Below, one piece after another: positions 7,763 through 17,989 of a stretch of 39,777 nt of DNA; the stretch's first letter is position 1, and every line of letters begins with the position of its first letter. The notes below the pieces were generated by a model. The model searched no databases. It was not told the DNA's origin and worked only from the letters and a program-made list of their open reading frames with translations. The translations under genes and the position numbers were made by a program. Source of the DNA: an uncultured Erwinia sp. (GTDB taxonomy: Bacteria; Pseudomonadota; Gammaproteobacteria; Enterobacterales; Enterobacteriaceae); the NCBI GenBank assembly GCA_913775305.1, contig CAJYIY010000029.1, positions 1 to 39,777 of the forward strand, in the 5' to 3' direction.

Positions 7763-10027
7763 ATGCGAATAACGGCAACCCAACTGGCAGGTGGTTTTAT
7801 TCTCGGTACTTTGCCGCTGACGGTCATACCGCGTATACCCGGCTATGGCTACGACATTGCAGCGATATTACTTTCGCTTTTGTTACTGCGCTGTCCGCAA
7901 CGGATTGCCCTCTTAGCAGCGATAGTCCTGCTTTCGTCTCTCTGGCCTCTGAATACCGCGCGTTCAATTCAGGATCAGATTGGCCAGCTGACACGGGGCG
8001 CTGTGCAGGTTGAAGTGCAAATTGACAGCGTTTTTCCCGGCGGCGAACGGGCCAGAGTGCGTCTGTTTCGTCAGGATGGTCGGCTTCTTTTTCCCCCGAT
8101 CTATGCTTCTTTACGATTACCCGGCACTGAACAGCCGTTCTGCCAGGGGCAGCGCTGGAAAATGACACTGGCGCTTCGTCCTCTTCATGCTCAACTCAAT
8201 GAAGGCGGATTCGACCGCCAACGATTTAGTCTGGCAAACAGCATGCCGCTAACGGGACGAGTTATTAATGCGAAGGTGGTGCAGCCTCAATGCAGCTGGC
8301 GTGGAAACATCATGGAGTCCACGAAGAAAAATTACGGTCATCTGCCCTGGCAGGCACTGATTGCTGCGCTGGCCTTTGGCGACCGTTCAGAAGTGAGCCG
8401 TGAAATCACCCAGCTGTTAAGGGAAACAGGTACGGCACATCTGATGGCAATCGCCGGGATGCAGATCGGTCTGGCAGCAGGCTTTGGCTGGCTTGTGGCA
8501 AGACTGATGCAATTCTTTTTCCCGGCCTGGCTGATTAACTATCGATTTCCATTGTACTGCAGTCTGCTGGTTGCCCTTGTCTACTGCTGGCTTTCCGGCA
8601 GCAATCCGCCAGCGATGCGGGCTATGCTGGCACTTTTGACGTGGAGCACGCTACGACTGAGGGGGATCAACTGCAGTAGCTGGCAGGTGTGGCTGTTTTG
8701 TATCGCGCTGATCCTGTTTATGGAGCCGCTCAGTGTTCTGTCAGAAAGCCTGTGGATGTCAGCACTGGCGGTAGCGGGGCTACTGATCTGGTATCAAAGC
8801 TTTGCTCTGCCTGTCCGCTTTCGCAGAGGTAAGGGCTGGCTGCCGCTTCGCCTGCTGCATCTTCAGCTGGGTATGCTGCTGCTGTTAATGCCGTTACAGG
8901 TGTATATTTTTCACGGTTTCAGCCTGAGCGCGCTGGTTGCTAACCTCTGGGCTGTGCCGCTGATATCTCTGATTACCGTGCCGCTGATACTGACGTCGCT
9001 GGTATGTAATTTTGTGCCTGCGGTCGGTCCCTTTATGTGGTGGCTGGCCGATCGCTCACTGGCGATGGTTTTTTTTCCTTTGCAACAGTTGCCGAAGGGC
9101 TGGTTTCCTGTGGAAAGTCATTTCGCAGCCTGTTCGCTGGCGTGTTGGCTTTTGCTGCTGGCATTGCGCTTTGGCTGGTGGCGCAGTTCGCCAGTGACCC
9201 TGCTGGCCTGTGCCCTGCTGCTGGTGAGCTGGCGGAACCTGAGCGTTAAACCCGAGTGGCGGGTGGATATGCTCGATGTCGGACATGGACTCGCCGTGGT
9301 GATCTCAAGACATGGCAAAGCGGTGTTATATGATACCGGTAATCGTTGGGTCGGAGGCGATGCTGCCCAAAGCCAGATTATTCCCTGGCTGGAATGGCAG
9401 GGTTTAAAACTGACCGATGTGGTTATCAGCCATGCACATCTTGACCATATCGGCGGGCTGCCCAGCATTCAGGCGGCGTTTCCGGGGGCACGAGTGCGTA
9501 GTGCATTGAAACGGCCGGATCATTTACCCTGCCATCGGGGGATAAGCTGGCACTGGCAGGGGTTGACCTTCAAGTCGCTCTGGCCGCCGAAGAGGATGCC
9601 CGGAGAGGGCAATAATCAGTCCTGTGTTGTCGCGGTCAGCGACGGACACTGGCGCGTGCTGCTGACCGGAGACATTGAACGGGAGGCAGAGCTGCAGCTT
9701 GTTACCGGACAACGCGCGGCGCTGGGTGCCGATCTGTTACAGGTTCCTCATCACGGCAGTCGCACTTCATCAACGCCACCGCTGCTGCGTGCGGTAGCAC
9801 CGAAGGCCGCCATCGCTTCTGCGGCACGCTACAGTGCCTGGCGATTACCCGCGGTAAAAATAATTTCGCGCTATCACGAAAATCACATCATCTGGCGCGA
9901 CACCGCACTTTCCGGGCAGATAAGCGCCCGTTTTTTTGTTGATAACTGGTATCTTTTGGGGTTAAGAGAGCAAATAATGAACCGTTGGTACCATCAGTGG
10001 TTTGGCGTACCCAGGGAATCCAGGTAG
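7763..10027 (+). CDS. ycaI: ComEC/Rec2-family inner-membrane DNA uptake channel
   Basis: The 754-residue product equals E. coli YcaI in length. It has an N-terminal membrane pair and a DUF4131-type OB region (residues 1-190), a polytopic competence domain with many hydrophobic segments (about 220-500, with HLMAIAGMQIGL and SGSNPPAMRAMLALL), and a C-terminal metallo-beta-lactamase-like domain (about 510-740). The latter has SHAHLDH with H557, H559, D561 and H562, LLTGDIE and VPHHGSRTSS. ComEC carries single-stranded DNA across the inner membrane in competent bacteria; the E. coli homologue is needed for using DNA as a nutrient. Ribosome binding site GGGAGGAAAC precedes the ATG. msbA starts 35 bases downstream on the same strand. 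Confidence 0.95.
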   Translation: MRITATQLAGGFILGTLPLTVIPRIPGYGYDIAAILLSLLLLRCPQRIALLAAIVLLSSLWPLNTARSIQDQIGQLTRGAVQVEVQIDSVFPGGERARVRLFRQDGRLLFPPIYASLRLPGTEQPFCQGQRWKMTLALRPLHAQLNEGGFDRQRFSLANSMPLTGRVINAKVVQPQCSWRGNIMESTKKNYGHLPWQALIAALAFGDRSEVSREITQLLRETGTAHLMAIAGMQIGLAAGFGWLVARLMQFFFPAWLINYRFPLYCSLLVALVYCWLSGSNPPAMRAMLALLTWSTLRLRGINCSSWQVWLFCIALILFMEPLSVLSESLWMSALAVAGLLIWYQSFALPVRFRRGKGWLPLRLLHLQLGMLLLLMPLQVYIFHGFSLSALVANLWAVPLISLITVPLILTSLVCNFVPAVGPFMWWLADRSLAMVFFPLQQLPKGWFPVESHFAACSLACWLLLLALRFGWWRSSPVTLLACALLLVSWRNLSVKPEWRVDMLDVGHGLAVVISRHGKAVLYDTGNRWVGGDAAQSQIIPWLEWQGLKLTDVVISHAHLDHIGGLPSIQAAFPGARVRSALKRPDHLPCHRGISWHWQGLTFKSLWPPKRMPGEGNNQSCVVAVSDGHWRVLLTGDIEREAELQLVTGQRAALGADLLQVPHHGSRTSSTPPLLRAVAPKAAIASAARYSAWRLPAVKIISRYHENHIIWRDTALSGQISARFFVDNWYLLGLREQIMNRWYHQWFGVPRESR

Positions 10028-10062
10028 AATGAGCGGCTATTTCAATTGAAGCTGGTTAAATA

Positions 10063-11811
10063 ATGCATCTGGATAAAGATCTCTCAACCTGGCAGACATT
10101 TCGTCGTCTCTGGCCAATGATTGTGCCTTTCAAGGCGGGATTGATTGTGGCCGCTATCGCGCTGATCCTGAACGCGGCGGGCGATACGCTTATGCTGTCA
10201 CTGCTGAAGCCTTTACTTGATGATGGTTTTGGCAAGGCGGATAGTTCTGTTCTGATTTGGATGCCGCTGGCCGTTATCGGTCTGATGCTGATTCGCGGGA
10301 TCACCAGCTACGTCTCAAGTTACTGTATTTCCTGGGTTTCCGGGAATGTCGTGATGGGCATGCGTCGTAAGCTTTTCAGCCATATGATGGGGATGCCAGT
10401 TTCGTTTTTCGATCAGCAATCGACGGGCACGCTGCTCTCACGCATCACTTATGACTCTGAGCAGGTCGCGTCCTCATCTTCCAGCGCGCTGGTTACGGTT
10501 GTGCGTGAAGGGGCCTCGATTATTGGCCTGTTTATCATGATGTTCTACTACAGCTGGCAGCTGTCGCTGATCCTGATTGTACTGGCGCCTGTCGTCTCTT
10601 TTGCGATTCGCAGCGTGTCAAAACGCTTCCGTAATATCAGTAAGAATATGCAGAACACCATGGGGCAGGTGACCACCAGTGCCGAGCAGATGCTGAAAGG
10701 GCATAAAGAAGTACTGATTTTTGGTGGCCAGCAGATTGAGAGCGAACGCTTCGATCGCGTCAGCAACCGTATGCGCCAGCAGGGTATGAAGCTGGTCTCT
10801 GCTTCATCTATCTCCGACCCGATTATTCAGCTGATCGCCTCGCTCGCCCTGGCGTTTGTTCTGTATGCTGCCAGCTTCCCAAGCGTAATGGAGACGCTGA
10901 CCGCCGGTACAATTACCGTGGTATTTTCATCGATGATTGCGTTGATGCGTCCGTTGAAGTCACTGACTAACGTTAACGCCCAGTTTCAGCGCGGAATGGC
11001 CGCCTGCCAGACGCTGTTCTCGATTCTGGACAGTGAGCAGGAGAATGACAAAGGCACTCATTCGGTCGACCGCGTGAAGGGCGATATTGAGTTTCGTGAC
11101 GTCACTTTTGCCTATCCGGGACGTGAAATTCCTGCGCTGAAAAATATCAATCTCAATATTCCGGCGGGCAAAACGGTGGCTCTGGTCGGACGTTCCGGCT
11201 CAGGCAAGTCCACTATTGCCAGCCTGCTGACGCGTTTCTACGACATTCAGCACGGTGAAATCCTGATGGATGGCCACGAGCTGCGCGAATATACCCTGTC
11301 GTCGCTGCGTAATCAGGTGGCGCTGGTGTCACAGAATGTGCACCTGTTTAACGACACTATTGCTAACAACATTGCTTACGCGCGCAGCGAGCAGTACAGC
11401 CGCGAAGATATTGAGAAGGCGGCGACAATGGCTCACGCCATGGACTTTATCGGCAAAATGGAGCATGGCCTGGATACCGTTATTGGTGAAAACGGCGTAC
11501 TGCTTTCTGGTGGACAGCGCCAGCGTATCGCGATTGCCCGCGCGCTGCTGCGCGATTGCCCGGTACTGATTCTGGATGAAGCCACATCAGCGCTGGATAC
11601 GGAGTCCGAACGAGCGATTCAGTCGGCGCTGGACGAACTACAAAAAAACCGTACGTCGCTGGTCATTGCTCACCGTCTGTCGACGATCGAAAAAGCGGAT
11701 GAGATTGTGGTGGTGGAAGACGGCCAGATTGTTGAGCGCGGTAGCCATGAAACGCTGCTGGCCGAACGCGGTGCTTACGCTCAGCTGCATAAGATGCAGT
11801 TTGGTCAATGA
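10063..11811 (+). CDS. msbA: lipid A export ATP-binding/permease MsbA
   Basis: MsbA flips lipid A-core and phospholipids across the inner membrane and is essential in E. coli. The 582-residue half-transporter has the same length as E. coli MsbA. Six membrane helices occupy residues about 1-325. The nucleotide-binding domain follows with Walker [10 protein letters not shown] (376-384, K382), signature [16 protein letters not shown], Walker [13 protein letters not shown] and the switch histidine in VIAHRLST. The ribosome binding site is weak, just AAGCTGG upstream, which suggests coupling to ycaI or weak initiation. The stop overlaps the lpxK start in ATGA, so the two lipid A genes are translationally coupled. 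Confidence 0.98.
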   Translation: MHLDKDLSTWQTFRRLWPMIVPFKAGLIVAAIALILNAAGDTLMLSLLKPLLDDGFGKADSSVLIWMPLAVIGLMLIRGITSYVSSYCISWVSGNVVMGMRRKLFSHMMGMPVSFFDQQSTGTLLSRITYDSEQVASSSSSALVTVVREGASIIGLFIMMFYYSWQLSLILIVLAPVVSFAIRSVSKRFRNISKNMQNTMGQVTTSAEQMLKGHKEVLIFGGQQIESERFDRVSNRMRQQGMKLVSASSISDPIIQLIASLALAFVLYAASFPSVMETLTAGTITVVFSSMIALMRPLKSLTNVNAQFQRGMAACQTLFSILDSEQENDKGTHSVDRVKGDIEFRDVTFAYPGREIPALKNINLNIPAGKTVALVGRSGSGKSTIASLLTRFYDIQHGEILMDGHELREYTLSSLRNQVALVSQNVHLFNDTIANNIAYARSEQYSREDIEKAATMAHAMDFIGKMEHGLDTVIGENGVLLSGGQRQRIAIARALLRDCPVLILDEATSALDTESERAIQSALDELQKNRTSLVIAHRLSTIEKADEIVVVEDGQIVERGSHETLLAERGAYAQLHKMQFGQ

Positions 11812-12782
11812 TTGAACGTATCTGGAGCGGACGATCGGCAATTTATGTGCTGCTGCTGCCGCTGAGTCTGCTTTACGGGCTCATCAGCCATCTGCTGCGG
11901 TTGAGCTACGTTTGGGGATGGCGCAAAGCGTGGCGTGCGCCGGTTCCTGTGGTTGTGGTGGGTAATCTCACCGCAGGGGGCAATGGTAAAACGCCGGTGG
12001 TTATCTGGCTGGTGCAGTCCTTACAGCGGAGGGGGCTGCGGGTTGGCGTCGTCTCGCGGGGTTATGGCGGCAGGGCCGCTCACTACCCCCTGGTGCTGGA
12101 CGCGAATACCCGTACTGCTGAAGCCGGTGATGAACCGGTTCTGATTTATCAGCGTACCGGTGCTGCGGTAGCGGTATCGCCCAAACGCCGGGAAGCCGTT
12201 GAGGCCTTGTTGGCTGACGGGGCGATAGACATTATCGTTACCGACGACGGATTGCAGCATTACGCTCTGGCGCGAGATTTTGAAATTGTAGTGGTTGACG
12301 GCGAACGTCGTTTTGGCAACGGCTGGTGGCTTCCGGCGGGGCCAATGCGCGAACGCGCCGGTCGGCTAAAAACCGTATCGGCGGTGATCAATAACGGCGG
12401 TGTTCCATACCCCGATGAACTGGCGATGCAACTGGTGCCCGGCCCGGCAATTAACCTGCTCTCGGGCGCTGAGCGTGATGCGGTGACGCTGGAAAATGTG
12501 ATCGCGATGGCGGGTATTGGACATCCACCGCGATTCTTCAATACGCTACGTCAGCTTGGCGTATCTCCGCTGAAAGAGGTGGCCTTTGCTGACCATCAGA
12601 ACTACAGCGCCGCCACGCTCAGCGCGCTGATCGAGCCCGGGCAAACCCTGTTGATGACTGAAAAAGATGCGGTGAAAGCCCGATCTTTTGCCTGTCCTGA
12701 CTGGTGGTACTTACCGGTGGATGCGGTTTTGCCAGAAGCCGAACCGTTACTGGCGCGTATTCAGACGCTGAGTGAAAGTTAA
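11808..12782 (+). CDS. lpxK: tetraacyldisaccharide 4'-kinase
   Basis: LpxK phosphorylates the 4' position of the tetraacyldisaccharide-1-phosphate to give lipid IVA in lipid A synthesis at the inner membrane. The product is 324 residues (E. coli 328). An N-terminal hydrophobic helix (about residues 12-28) anchors it. The P-loop [12 protein letters not shown] covers residues 52-63 with K61, and [22 protein letters not shown] and [11 protein letters not shown] follow. The ATG overlaps the msbA stop by four bases, so the neighbours act in consecutive lipid A steps. In E. coli ycaQ follows; here there is only a 248-bp gap before ycaR. Confidence 0.97.
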   Translation: MIERIWSGRSAIYVLLLPLSLLYGLISHLLRLSYVWGWRKAWRAPVPVVVVGNLTAGGNGKTPVVIWLVQSLQRRGLRVGVVSRGYGGRAAHYPLVLDANTRTAEAGDEPVLIYQRTGAAVAVSPKRREAVEALLADGAIDIIVTDDGLQHYALARDFEIVVVDGERRFGNGWWLPAGPMRERAGRLKTVSAVINNGGVPYPDELAMQLVPGPAINLLSGAERDAVTLENVIAMAGIGHPPRFFNTLRQLGVSPLKEVAFADHQNYSAATLSALIEPGQTLLMTEKDAVKARSFACPDWWYLPVDAVLPEAEPLLARIQTLSES

Positions 12783-13030
12783 CCACCAACTCCCTGTCAG
12801 CCTGTCATCGCCGGACTGATGCAGGTCCCCCAGCGGGATACGATGCCTTCAGGTCTTTCGGTGATCCTGGCCGTTCAGGCCGCAGAAAATGCCGCCAGAG
12901 CCAGACGCCGCAGGCCTGCTTTCTGTTCGGGTGCGATCGGTAACGATTAATCCCCTAAGTAAGCAACAGCAGCGGCGACAGCTATGATATTCTTTACCTA
13001 CTGTCATTCCGGGTCCATTACGGAGGAACC
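12783..13030. other. lpxK-ycaR gap where E. coli has ycaQ
   Basis: I see no gene and no strong hairpin with a T tract. All frames were read; short open stretches exist on both strands but none is recognisably YcaQ (a winged-helix DNA glycosylase family protein of about 410 residues in E. coli). TATGAT at 12983-12988 is a candidate -10 for ycaR-kdsB, without a good -35. The region looks like non-coding spacer, either after loss of ycaQ or never having held it. Confidence 0.4.
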
Positions 13031-13213
13031 ATGGATCATCGTTTACTCGAAATCGTCGCTTGCCCTGTTTGTCACGGTAAGCTGTACTTTAATAAAGATC
13101 AGCAGGAGTTGATTTGTAAGCCTGACGCTCTGGCCTTTCCGGTTCGTGACGGCATTCCTGTATTGCTGGAAGTGGAAGCGCGTTCTCTGACGCTGGAAGA
13201 GACTCATCCATGA
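13031..13213 (+). CDS. ycaR: YcaR, Trm112-like/UPF0434 small zinc-ribbon-type protein
   Basis: The 60-residue product matches E. coli YcaR in length and in its start [24 protein letters not shown] near the N-terminus is the remaining half of a zinc-ribbon; [20 protein letters not shown] is the Trm112 core. Eukaryotic Trm112 activates methyltransferases; no partner is known to me for YcaR. A strong ribosome binding site, CGGAGGAACC, precedes the ATG. The TGA overlaps the kdsB ATG (ATGA), so it is translationally coupled to kdsB as in other enterobacteria. Confidence 0.93.
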   Translation: MDHRLLEIVACPVCHGKLYFNKDQQELICKPDALAFPVRDGIPVLLEVEARSLTLEETHP

Positions 13214-13956
13214 GTTTTATCGCCATTATTCCTGCCCGTTTTGCTTCCACACGCCTTCCGGGTAAACCGCTGGTGGATATTCACGGTAAGCCAATGGTGG
13301 TACACGTCATGGAACGCGCGCTTGAGTCCGGTGCCGCACGCGTGATTGTGGCGACCGACAATCCGGACGTGGCCAGGGCGGTTGAGGCTGTGGGCGGGGA
13401 GGTTTGCATGACGCGCCCCGATCATCAGTCCGGCACGGAACGTCTGGCGGAAGTGATTGAGAAGTACAATTTTCCGGATGATGCCGTTATCGTGAATGTG
13501 CAGGGTGATGAGCCGATGATCCCTCCGGTGATTATTCGCCAGGTCGCGGACAATCTGGCTCAAAGCTCGGCGGGTATGGCCACGCTGGCGGTGCCGATCG
13601 CCTCTGCCGAAGAGGCCTTTAACCCCAATGCGGTAAAAGTGGTCCGCGATGCCAACGGCTATGCGCTCTATTTTTCGCGTGCCACCATCCCGTGGGATCG
13701 CGAACGATTCAGCACCTCTCGTGAAGAGATTGGCGACAGCTTCCTGCGCCATATCGGTATTTATGGTTACCGGGCGGGGTTCATCCGCCGCTATGTCAGC
13801 TGGGAAGCCAGCCCGCTGGAGCAGACGGAACTGTTGGAGCAGCTGCGCGTGCTGTGGTACGGCGAGAAAATTCACGTTGACGTTGCAAAAGCGATTCCCA
13901 GCGTCGGTGTTGATACACCAGAGGATTTAATTCGCGTTCGTCAGGCGATGCGGTAA
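13210..13956 (+). CDS. kdsB: 3-deoxy-manno-octulosonate cytidylyltransferase
   Basis: KdsB activates Kdo with CTP to make CMP-Kdo, the donor used to build the LPS inner core on lipid IVA, the LpxK product. The product is 248 residues, as in E. coli. It has the nucleotidyltransferase N-terminal motif [30 protein letters not shown], the substrate-binding [11 protein letters not shown], and [15 protein letters not shown] near the C-terminus. It starts inside the ycaR stop codon. A terminator-like hairpin follows 7 bases after the stop, closing the LPS block. Confidence 0.98.
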   Translation: MSFIAIIPARFASTRLPGKPLVDIHGKPMVVHVMERALESGAARVIVATDNPDVARAVEAVGGEVCMTRPDHQSGTERLAEVIEKYNFPDDAVIVNVQGDEPMIPPVIIRQVADNLAQSSAGMATLAVPIASAEEAFNPNAVKVVRDANGYALYFSRATIPWDRERFSTSREEIGDSFLRHIGIYGYRAGFIRRYVSWEASPLEQTELLEQLRVLWYGEKIHVDVAKAIPSVGVDTPEDLIRVRQAMR

Positions 13957-13963
13957 CGTCTGT

Positions 13964-13983
13964 GGGGCCGGTTAGCTGGCCCC
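13964..13983 (+). terminator. hairpin downstream of kdsB
   Basis: GGGGCCGG (13964-13971) can pair with CTGGCCCC (13976-13983) around a TTAG loop, with one G-U pair. The following bases (TGATTCTTGCTTTAATT) are T-rich but not a clean tract. It is probably the end of the ycaR-kdsB transcript. Confidence 0.55.
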
Positions 13984-14099
13984 TGATTCTTGCTTTAATT
14001 GATCTCATACGGGGTTATTTCCCTGCTCCAGCGCCATCATAGATACCCGGATTGTCGAATGTCTACAGGGTATGGCCCTCTTATCTGACAGGAGGAGAG

Positions 14100-14993
14100 A
14101 TGGAACACCTTCGAAATGAACTGGCACTGGTGCTGGGAGAGGTGATAAGCCGCGTTGAATGCATCAAACGCCAGCCTGATGCCAGTCTCTACACGCTTTA
14201 TGATGAAAGCGGTTACTCGCTGCCGATGGTTGCCAAGTATTTCCGCATCAAAGATATCGCTGCACAGGAGGCGCACAAGCTGTCGCTGCTGTCACGTGAA
14301 GGCAAGATGCGGGTTCCGGCGATCTACGGTCTGGTTATCAGCCAGCAGATGCAGATGCATGAGGTGTTGCTGATCGAGCGCATCGGTGGCGTGTCGATTG
14401 AGGCGCCGTGCCGTACCGCCACCCGCTGGCAGCAGCTACAGCAGCAGATCGTAGAGGGGCTGCTCAGCTGGCATAAAACCGACAGCCATGGGCTGGTGGG
14501 GACGGTGGACAGTACCCAGAGAAACAACTGGCCTGCCTGGTATCGTCAGCGAATCGAAGTGATATGGGCAACGCTCAACTATCTGAAACCGCCGCAGCTG
14601 ACGCAGGAGGATCGGCAAATTCTCTACCGCAGCCGCGAAAACCTCAAAGCGCTGTTCCACGGTTTTGACGATCCCTGCGTGCTGGTTCACGGTAATCTGA
14701 TGCCCAGCAGCATCCTGAAAGATGCCAGAAGCGATCGGCTGCTGGCGGTGGTCAGCCCCGGTAGCGTGCTATGGGCTCCGCGCGAATTCGATCTCCATCC
14801 CCTGTGCGGCAGTACGATGGGAGAGGAATTGCTAAGTTGCTACCTTCAACGGGCACCGGTAGCCGAAGAGTTTATCGCACGTCGCTGGCTGTACACGCTC
14901 TGGGAAGAGATGCAGCAGCTGATTTTTACCGCCCGGTTTGACCGCAGGCGATTTGATCATGCGGCAGCGTCACTCCTTCCCTGGCTGCGCTGA
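14100..14993 (+). CDS. ycbJ: YcbJ, kinase-fold (APH/choline kinase-like) protein with a non-canonical catalytic motif
   Basis: The ATG at 14100, directly after ACAGGAGGAGAG, gives 297 residues, the E. coli YcbJ length. A TTG at 14052 would extend the frame but lacks a ribosome binding site. The protein resembles aminoglycoside phosphotransferase/choline-kinase folds: a lysine in MVAKYFRIKD, the hinge-like EVLLIERIGG, and CVLVHGNLMPSSILKD where active kinases have HGD and a second Asn. Here, as I recall for E. coli YcbJ, the catalytic Asp is Asn. Function is unknown; a pseudokinase is an inference. The 3' end overlaps elyC on the other strand by 24 bases. Confidence 0.9.
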   Translation: MEHLRNELALVLGEVISRVECIKRQPDASLYTLYDESGYSLPMVAKYFRIKDIAAQEAHKLSLLSREGKMRVPAIYGLVISQQMQMHEVLLIERIGGVSIEAPCRTATRWQQLQQQIVEGLLSWHKTDSHGLVGTVDSTQRNNWPAWYRQRIEVIWATLNYLKPPQLTQEDRQILYRSRENLKALFHGFDDPCVLVHGNLMPSSILKDARSDRLLAVVSPGSVLWAPREFDLHPLCGSTMGEELLSCYLQRAPVAEEFIARRWLYTLWEEMQQLIFTARFDRRRFDHAAASLLPWLR

Positions 14994-15758
14994 GGGGGCC
15001 GGCTCCGGCTTGACAGCCTGCCACAGCCGTCCGATCCATTCATAGACCGCCCGCTCGCTGTGTCCCAGCCATAACGCCGAGGGCGTAAACTTATCCCAGT
15101 CGCTGATAGGGGAGTCAATGGCCATCTGGTTGGCCGGAGCGGGCCACGGCTTCAGTCCCTGACGCTGGAAGAAAACCATCGCCCGCGGCAAGTGGCCGGC
15201 AGATGTCAACAGTGCAAAGGGTCTGTCACCGGTAATTTTTGCCACTTCCTGCGCTTCCTCTTCGGTGTCACGCGGCTTATCCAGAGTGATAATGGCCTCC
15301 GCAGGCACCCCCAGCGACTGCGCTACCCGTGAACCGACCTCCGCCGTGCTCACAGGATTGGTCCGTGCCGCTGCGCCGGTGAAAATCATTTTTGCCCCCG
15401 GATTGGCCCGCCAGATGCGAATGCCTTCCGTCAGCCGCGGCAGACTGTTGTTCAGCATGTTGGAGCTGGGTGCCCACTGCGGGTTCCAGGTGTAACCGCC
15501 GCCGAGGACGACAACGTAATCAACCGGATGCTGATTTTGCCAGGTGGGCCAGCGATTCTCCAGCGGTCTCAACAGGCTGTCTGCCACCGGCTGCAGGCCC
15601 ATTAGCATTAACAGCAGCCACGCGACGGAGATAAGCGTTTTACCGCTTTTCTGCCAGCGACTGAACCAGAGAAGTAAAATCCCTGCTGCCATCAGCAACA
15701 GCAGCACTGGCAGGGGAAGTAGCAGTCCGCCAATGACTTTTTTTAAGGTGAAAAGCAT
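14970..15758 (-). CDS. elyC: ElyC, envelope biogenesis factor (DUF218)
   Basis: The 262-residue product (E. coli 259) has two N-terminal membrane helices (about residues 10-32 and 40-58) and a periplasmic DUF218 domain starting near DYVVVLGGGYTWN, with IFTGAAARTNPVSTAEV, LDKPRDTEEEAQEVAKI and PFALLTSAGHLPRAMVFF. ElyC (formerly YcbC) is needed for peptidoglycan synthesis at low temperature in E. coli, probably through use of the undecaprenyl-phosphate carrier. AAAGGAAC lies upstream of the ATG. The gene is convergent with ycbJ with overlapping ends, and divergent from cmoM across 126 bp. Confidence 0.95.
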   Translation of the reverse strand: MLFTLKKVIGGLLLPLPVLLLLMAAGILLLWFSRWQKSGKTLISVAWLLLMLMGLQPVADSLLRPLENRWPTWQNQHPVDYVVVLGGGYTWNPQWAPSSNMLNNSLPRLTEGIRIWRANPGAKMIFTGAAARTNPVSTAEVGSRVAQSLGVPAEAIITLDKPRDTEEEAQEVAKITGDRPFALLTSAGHLPRAMVFFQRQGLKPWPAPANQMAIDSPISDWDKFTPSALWLGHSERAVYEWIGRLWQAVKPEPAPSAQPGKE

Positions 15759-15884
15759 TAAAACGGGTTCCTTTTGTCCGAAAAAACATCACCCGGCAGC
15801 CGCGTGGTGACTGAAAGGTTTATTATCTGCCAGTGTATGCGAAAATAGCCTTCTGAATCACCCCTGGAAGCCGGAGCCGTCAGC

Positions 15885-16670
15885 ATGCAGGATCGCAACT
15901 TCGATGATATCGCAGAAAAATTCTCCAAAAATATTTACGGCACGACGAAAGGCCGTATTCGCCAGGCCATTCTCTGGCAGGAGCTTGATGCGCTGCTGAC
16001 AACCTTACCTGCCGGCCCTTTGTCGGTGTTGGATGCGGGAGGCGGGGAAGGGCAAACGGGGTGCGGTATTGCCGCACTGGGCCATCACGTTCTGTTATGC
16101 GATCTCTCAGCGGAAATGATCAGTCGGGCTCGTCGCCTTGCAGAAGAAAAAGGTGTGGGCGACAACATAGAATTCAAACAAATCAGTGCGCAACAGGTAG
16201 TCCAGCATTTGGATAATCCCGTTGATCTGGTATTGTTTCACGCTGTGCTTGAGTGGGTGGCGGAACCGCAGCAGGCGCTGCGCGCGCTGTATGACGCCCT
16301 TAAACCCGGTGGCGTATTGTCACTGATGTTCTATAACATTCATGGCCTTACCATGCAGACCATGGTGTTGGGTAATTTTGGCTATTTACAGGCGGGCCTG
16401 GGCAAGCGCAAACGTAAGACGCTTTCGCCAGACTATCCGCGCGATCCGCTTCAGGTTTACGGCTGGTTGCAAGAATGCGGTTTCACCATTGAAAACAAAA
16501 CCGGCATTCGGGTATTCCACGACTATCTGCGTGACAAAAATAAGCAGAGCGAACGATTTGATGAGGTTCTGGCGCTGGAGAAGCAGTACTGCCACCAGGA
16601 GCCATTTCTCAGTTTAGGGCGTTACATCCACGTCACAGCGCGGAAACCCATTCAAAAGGACGAGTTATGA
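15885..16670 (+). CDS. cmoM: tRNA 5-carboxymethoxyuridine methyltransferase
   Basis: CmoM (formerly SmtA) methylates the carboxyl group of cmo5U at wobble position 34 of certain tRNAs, giving mcmo5U. The product is 261 residues, as in E. coli. It has a Rossmann-type SAM-binding motif [11 protein letters not shown] starting at L49, with D50 and G52-G54, then [30 protein letters not shown] and the Tyr in YGWLQECGF. It is the first gene of the cmoM-mukF-mukE-mukB operon. Its TGA overlaps the mukF ATG by four bases. This linkage of a tRNA enzyme to the condensin genes is conserved in enterobacteria; the reason is not known to me. Confidence 0.96.
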   Translation: MQDRNFDDIAEKFSKNIYGTTKGRIRQAILWQELDALLTTLPAGPLSVLDAGGGEGQTGCGIAALGHHVLLCDLSAEMISRARRLAEEKGVGDNIEFKQISAQQVVQHLDNPVDLVLFHAVLEWVAEPQQALRALYDALKPGGVLSLMFYNIHGLTMQTMVLGNFGYLQAGLGKRKRKTLSPDYPRDPLQVYGWLQECGFTIENKTGIRVFHDYLRDKNKQSERFDEVLALEKQYCHQEPFLSLGRYIHVTARKPIQKDEL

Positions 16671-17989
16671 GCGATTTTTCCCAGACTGTACCTGAACTGG
16701 TAGCCTGGGCGCGAAAAAATGATTTTTCCGTGTCTTTGCCCACCGAGCGTCTGGCATTTTTGCTGGCCGTTGCCGCCCTGAACGGCGAGCGTATGGATGG
16801 TGAAATGAGTGAAGGCGAACTGATCGACGCTTTTCGTCACGTCAGTGACGGGTTCGAGCAGACGAGTGAAACCATACTGGTTCGTGCAAACAATGCCATC
16901 AATGACATGGTACGCCAGCGCCTGCTCAACCGTTTTACCAGCGAATTTAGCGAAGGTAATGCAATTTATCGCCTGACGCCGCTGGCGATAGGTATCACTG
17001 ATTACTATATCCGTCAGCGAGAGTTCTCTACGCTGCGCCTGTCTATGCAGCTTTCAATTGTGGCGGGTGAACTGAAACAGGCCGCCGACGCTGCGCAGGA
17101 AAACGGCGATGAATACCACTGGCACCGCAATGTGTTCGCTCCGCTTAAGTACTCGGTCGCTGAAATCTTCGACAGTATTGATATTACCCAGCGCATCATG
17201 GATGAGCAGCAGCAGGCGGTAAAAGACGATATCGCCCAGCTGCTGAATAAAGACTGGCGCGCGGCGATTTCAAGCTGTGAGCTTCTGCTGAACGAAACGT
17301 CCGGCACGCTGCGTGAGCTGCAGGATACGCTGGAAGCGGCGGGAGATAAGCTGCAGGCGAACCTGCTGCGGATCCAGGATGCCATTATGAACAGCCCCGA
17401 TCTTGGCTTTATCGACAAGCTGGTCTTCGATCTGCAAAACAAACTCGATCGCATCATCAGCTGGGGCCAGCAGGCTATCGACCTGTGGATTGGCTACGAC
17501 CGCCACGTGCACAAATTTATCCGTACCGCGATCGATATGGATAAAAACCGCGTCTTTGCCCAGCGTCTGCGCGTATCGGTGCAGAACTATTTTGATATGC
17601 CCTGGGCATTAACCTATGCCAACGCCGACCGTCTGTACGATATGCGTGATGAAGAGCTGACGCTGCGTAATGAAGAGGTGACCGGCGAGCTGCCGTCTGA
17701 GCTGGAATACGAAGAATTTAATGAAATTCGTGAGCAGCTTGCCGCCATGATTGAAGAGGCGCTGGCAATTTATAAAGCGCAGAAGCGGCCGCTGGATTTG
17801 GGCGCGGTGATGCGTGATTACCTGGCACAGTATCCGCGAGTCCGTCATTTTGACGTTGCGCGTATTGTTGTCGACCAGGCCGTGCGCTTAGGCGTGGCCG
17901 AAGCAGATTTCTCCGGCCTGCCCGCTGAGTGGCAGGCCATTAATGATTACGGAGCCAAGGTGCAGGCACATGTCATCGACAAATATTGA
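16667..17989 (+). CDS. mukF: chromosome partition protein MukF (kleisin)
   Basis: MukF is the kleisin of the MukBEF condensin. It bridges the MukB heads and holds MukE. The product is 440 residues, as in E. coli: an N-terminal winged-helix dimerisation region (about 1-110), a helical middle (about 120-330), a linker, and a C-terminal winged helix that binds the MukB head (about 350-440). The conserved start is [13 protein letters not shown]. Acidic, glutamate-rich stretches occur near residues 325-370. It starts in the cmoM stop codon, and its last 20 bases overlap mukE, so translation is coupled along the operon. Confidence 0.97.
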   Translation: MSDFSQTVPELVAWARKNDFSVSLPTERLAFLLAVAALNGERMDGEMSEGELIDAFRHVSDGFEQTSETILVRANNAINDMVRQRLLNRFTSEFSEGNAIYRLTPLAIGITDYYIRQREFSTLRLSMQLSIVAGELKQAADAAQENGDEYHWHRNVFAPLKYSVAEIFDSIDITQRIMDEQQQAVKDDIAQLLNKDWRAAISSCELLLNETSGTLRELQDTLEAAGDKLQANLLRIQDAIMNSPDLGFIDKLVFDLQNKLDRIISWGQQAIDLWIGYDRHVHKFIRTAIDMDKNRVFAQRLRVSVQNYFDMPWALTYANADRLYDMRDEELTLRNEEVTGELPSELEYEEFNEIREQLAAMIEEALAIYKAQKRPLDLGAVMRDYLAQYPRVRHFDVARIVVDQAVRLGVAEADFSGLPAEWQAINDYGAKVQAHVIDKY

